From Anaerolineae bacterium (GTDB lineage Bacteria > Chloroflexota > Anaerolineae > Aggregatilineales > Aggregatilineaceae): a stretch of 38,804 nt of DNA. The notes below the pieces were generated by a model. That model saw only the letters and a program-made list of their open reading frames with translations, was not told the origin of the DNA and did no database searches. Below are positions 37,407 through 38,804 of this stretch, one piece after another. Numbering within the stretch: position 1 is the first letter of the stretch; every line of letters starts with the position of its first letter. A program made the translations under genes and the position numbers. The stretch is taken from assembly GCA_016930015.1 (NCBI GenBank), contig JAFGHR010000105.1, positions 1-38,804 of the forward strand. Direction: 5' to 3'.

Positions 37407-38636
37407 ATGGTGATCCGTTTTACCCGGTGGGCCGTAATCGGGCTGGCGGCGTGCGGCTTGATGGCGCTGGGCGCGTGCCAGCCCGCCCAACCGCCGGATG
37501 ATCCCGGCCTGGACATGATCACGCTGCGCCCGACGCAGCCGGAGCGAACACCGGCTTACACGGCACACGCGCCTGCGACGGCACATGATATCGTGACCAT
37601 GACCCCGTCCGAGGGGGCGTGTACGGAGGCCGAGATCGCCGCGATCCTGCGCAGTATGCCTGCGTATGCGCCGGGTGGGGGTGCGTTTGCCCGGCTGGAT
37701 GCGGGTGGTTTTGTGATCGATGGCGCGCGGTTTGTGGTGCGCGGGATCAACTATTTCCCGTCACTGCATCCCTGGCACCGCTTTCATAAGACCCAGTTAT
37801 CCATCGTCGAGCACGATTTTGCCCTGCTGCGTGCGTCCGGCGTGAACACGGTGCGCCTGTTCCTGTGGTATGATCCGTTTTTTGTGTGTCCCGGCAGCGG
37901 CGCGATCCCCAACCAGGACGCGTTTTTGTGGCTGGACGCGGTGTTCCGGCTGGCGGGCGCGTATGATCTGCGCGTGATCCTGGTGCTGCACGACCTGCTG
38001 GACCTGCGCGCGCAGGCGTTGTATACCGAACCCGGCGACACGCTCGCGCAGACGGCGTTTATCGTCAACCGCTACCGCGAGGAACCGGCGCTGCTGGCCT
38101 GGGATTTGCGCGATGCCGGTGACGCCGATTACACACCCTTCACCGATGATCCCGCGCCTTTTTCACGCGCCGAGGTGCTCGAATGGCTGGCCCGCAGCGC
38201 GGCCATTGTCCGCCAGCTTGATCCCGACCGCCCGATTACAGCCGGGTGGGCCGGGGATGCCGAAGCCACGATCCCGGCGGTGGACGTGGTCAGTTTTCAG
38301 CACTTCGGTGACGCGGACGAACTGCGGGCGCGAGTCGCGGCGCTGCGCACGTACACCGATAAGCCGATTTTGTTGATCGCGGTGGGCAGCAGCACCTATC
38401 ACCATACCGAGGTCGAACAGGCCCAATACCTGCGTGAGACAATACGCGCCGCCGAGGGTGATCAACTGGCGGGGTGGTTGGTGTGGACGATGTATGATTT
38501 TCCGGTTAATGTCACGTGTTACCCGGAGCCGTGCGCCAGCCTGGACGATGAACGCCACCATTTTGGGCTGTGGCGCGTGGACGGTTCGCGCAAGCCTGCC
38601 GCTAACGCGCTCGAAACGCTGGCGTCCGGCCCGTAG
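37407..38636 (+). CDS. GH5-like lipoprotein lacking canonical catalytic Glu residues
   Basis: The 409-residue product has a lipobox ending LMALGAC (Cys24) and is GGAG-preceded at the ATG. After a Pro/Thr-rich linker, residues about 90-405 have the GH5/cellulase-type TIM-barrel pattern: FVVRGINYFPSL, GVNTVRLFLWYDPFF, YDLRVILVLHDLLDL, FIVNRYREEPALLAWDLRDAG, VVSFQHFGDAD and LVWTMYDFP. In GH5 the acid/base Glu lies in WxLxNE; here positions 236-237 are Asp-Ala. The nucleophile Glu lies in P(I/L)..EEFG; here 324-327 are Ile-Ala-Val-Gly. Both catalytic carboxylates therefore seem to be missing, which would make it a carbohydrate-binding pseudoenzyme anchored outside the cell. It follows the serine hydrolase by 17 bases. 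Confidence 0.8.
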   Translation: MVIRFTRWAVIGLAACGLMALGACQPAQPPDDPGLDMITLRPTQPERTPAYTAHAPATAHDIVTMTPSEGACTEAEIAAILRSMPAYAPGGGAFARLDAGGFVIDGARFVVRGINYFPSLHPWHRFHKTQLSIVEHDFALLRASGVNTVRLFLWYDPFFVCPGSGAIPNQDAFLWLDAVFRLAGAYDLRVILVLHDLLDLRAQALYTEPGDTLAQTAFIVNRYREEPALLAWDLRDAGDADYTPFTDDPAPFSRAEVLEWLARSAAIVRQLDPDRPITAGWAGDAEATIPAVDVVSFQHFGDADELRARVAALRTYTDKPILLIAVGSSTYHHTEVEQAQYLRETIRAAEGDQLAGWLVWTMYDFPVNVTCYPEPCASLDDERHHFGLWRVDGSRKPAANALETLASGP

Positions 38637-38676
38637 AGGTTGGATGATCGATTTATAAAGATGGTAATGATAAAAA

Positions 38677-38705
38677 TTGACCATGCTTTGGACACCTGCT
38701 AAACT
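38677..38705 (+). promoter_or_regulatory. Promoter of the gene entering at the right end
   Basis: TTGACC (38677-38682), exactly 17 bases, then TAAACT (38700-38705), about 57 bases before the ATG at 38763. It is the best sigma-70-like pair in the window. Confidence 0.7.
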
Positions 38706-38762
38706 ATACACAGTTGAGTAGGAACAGCAGATCAGAATCAACACGACTAACAGGAGACATCA

Positions 38763-38804
38763 ATGGCCGACGTTCCTGAAGTAAATGGTAACACCGAAGA
38801 CAAA
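38763..38804 (+). CDS. 5' end of an unidentified gene (cut by the window)
   Basis: ATG with GGAGA eight bases upstream opens MADVPEVNGNTEDK before the window ends. Only 14 codons are visible, which is too little to name a family. The strong promoter and ribosome binding site suggest good expression. The absence of a hydrophobic start argues against export. Confidence 0.75.
   Translation, partial: MADVPEVNGNTEDK

Overview
The window is a high-GC bacterial chromosome segment, probably from the Chloroflexota (Anaerolineae-like). Pointers to this are a split glycine dehydrogenase (gcvPA plus gcvPB), a fused MurF-alanine racemase, and many single secreted proteins with SH3, PPC or SUMF1 folds. 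Others are a Tat-exported deacetylase and orphan substrate-binding lipoproteins without their permeases. The assignment is an inference from gene content, not a measured placement. No tRNA, rRNA, CRISPR array, prophage or complete IS element was seen.

Layout. 1-1800: a terminator of an off-window gene, then an AT-richer TIR-domain gene that looks acquired. 1800-2792 (minus): a secreted acidic, repeat-rich protein with a DUF5666-like barrel. 2982-6509 (minus): gcvH-gcvPA-gcvPB behind a tandem glycine riboswitch with a terminator (6584-6838). 7264-10231 (plus): two secreted proteins, one with PPC-like domains and one with a SUMF1-like domain. 10322-12880 (minus) murF-alr and 13131-14279 (plus) tgt are divergent. 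uppP and a PstS-like lipoprotein follow tgt. 16252-20650 (plus): a run of exported proteins, namely a five-repeat SH3-like protein, a BtuF-like binding protein and two tandem paralogs resembling lipoprotein-carrier folds.

20720-23956 (minus): a 1078-residue CHAT protease-like protein with two DUF167-like units and a C-terminal membrane anchor. I consider this the most unusual gene of the window. 24307-27916 (plus): argS-dcd-M50 protease, an apparent operon. 28131-30557 (plus): an orphan two-GAF/PAS histidine kinase. 30568-33094 (minus): a GT39-like membrane glycosyltransferase and a coupled two-TM protein. 33311-38636 (plus): a Tat polysaccharide deacetylase, thrB (with its 5' end duplicated upstream), a cupin, a serine hydrolase and a GH5-like lipoprotein that seems to lack both catalytic glutamates. 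A new gene begins at 38763.

How the genes work together. The gcv operon makes the H and P proteins of glycine cleavage and is sensed directly by glycine; gcvT is not here. murF-alr and uppP serve peptidoglycan synthesis, argS and tgt serve translation, dcd serves dUTP supply and thrB serves threonine synthesis. The TIR and CHAT genes have families linked to immunity or regulated cell death, but they lie 19 kb apart and no multi-gene defence system is visible.
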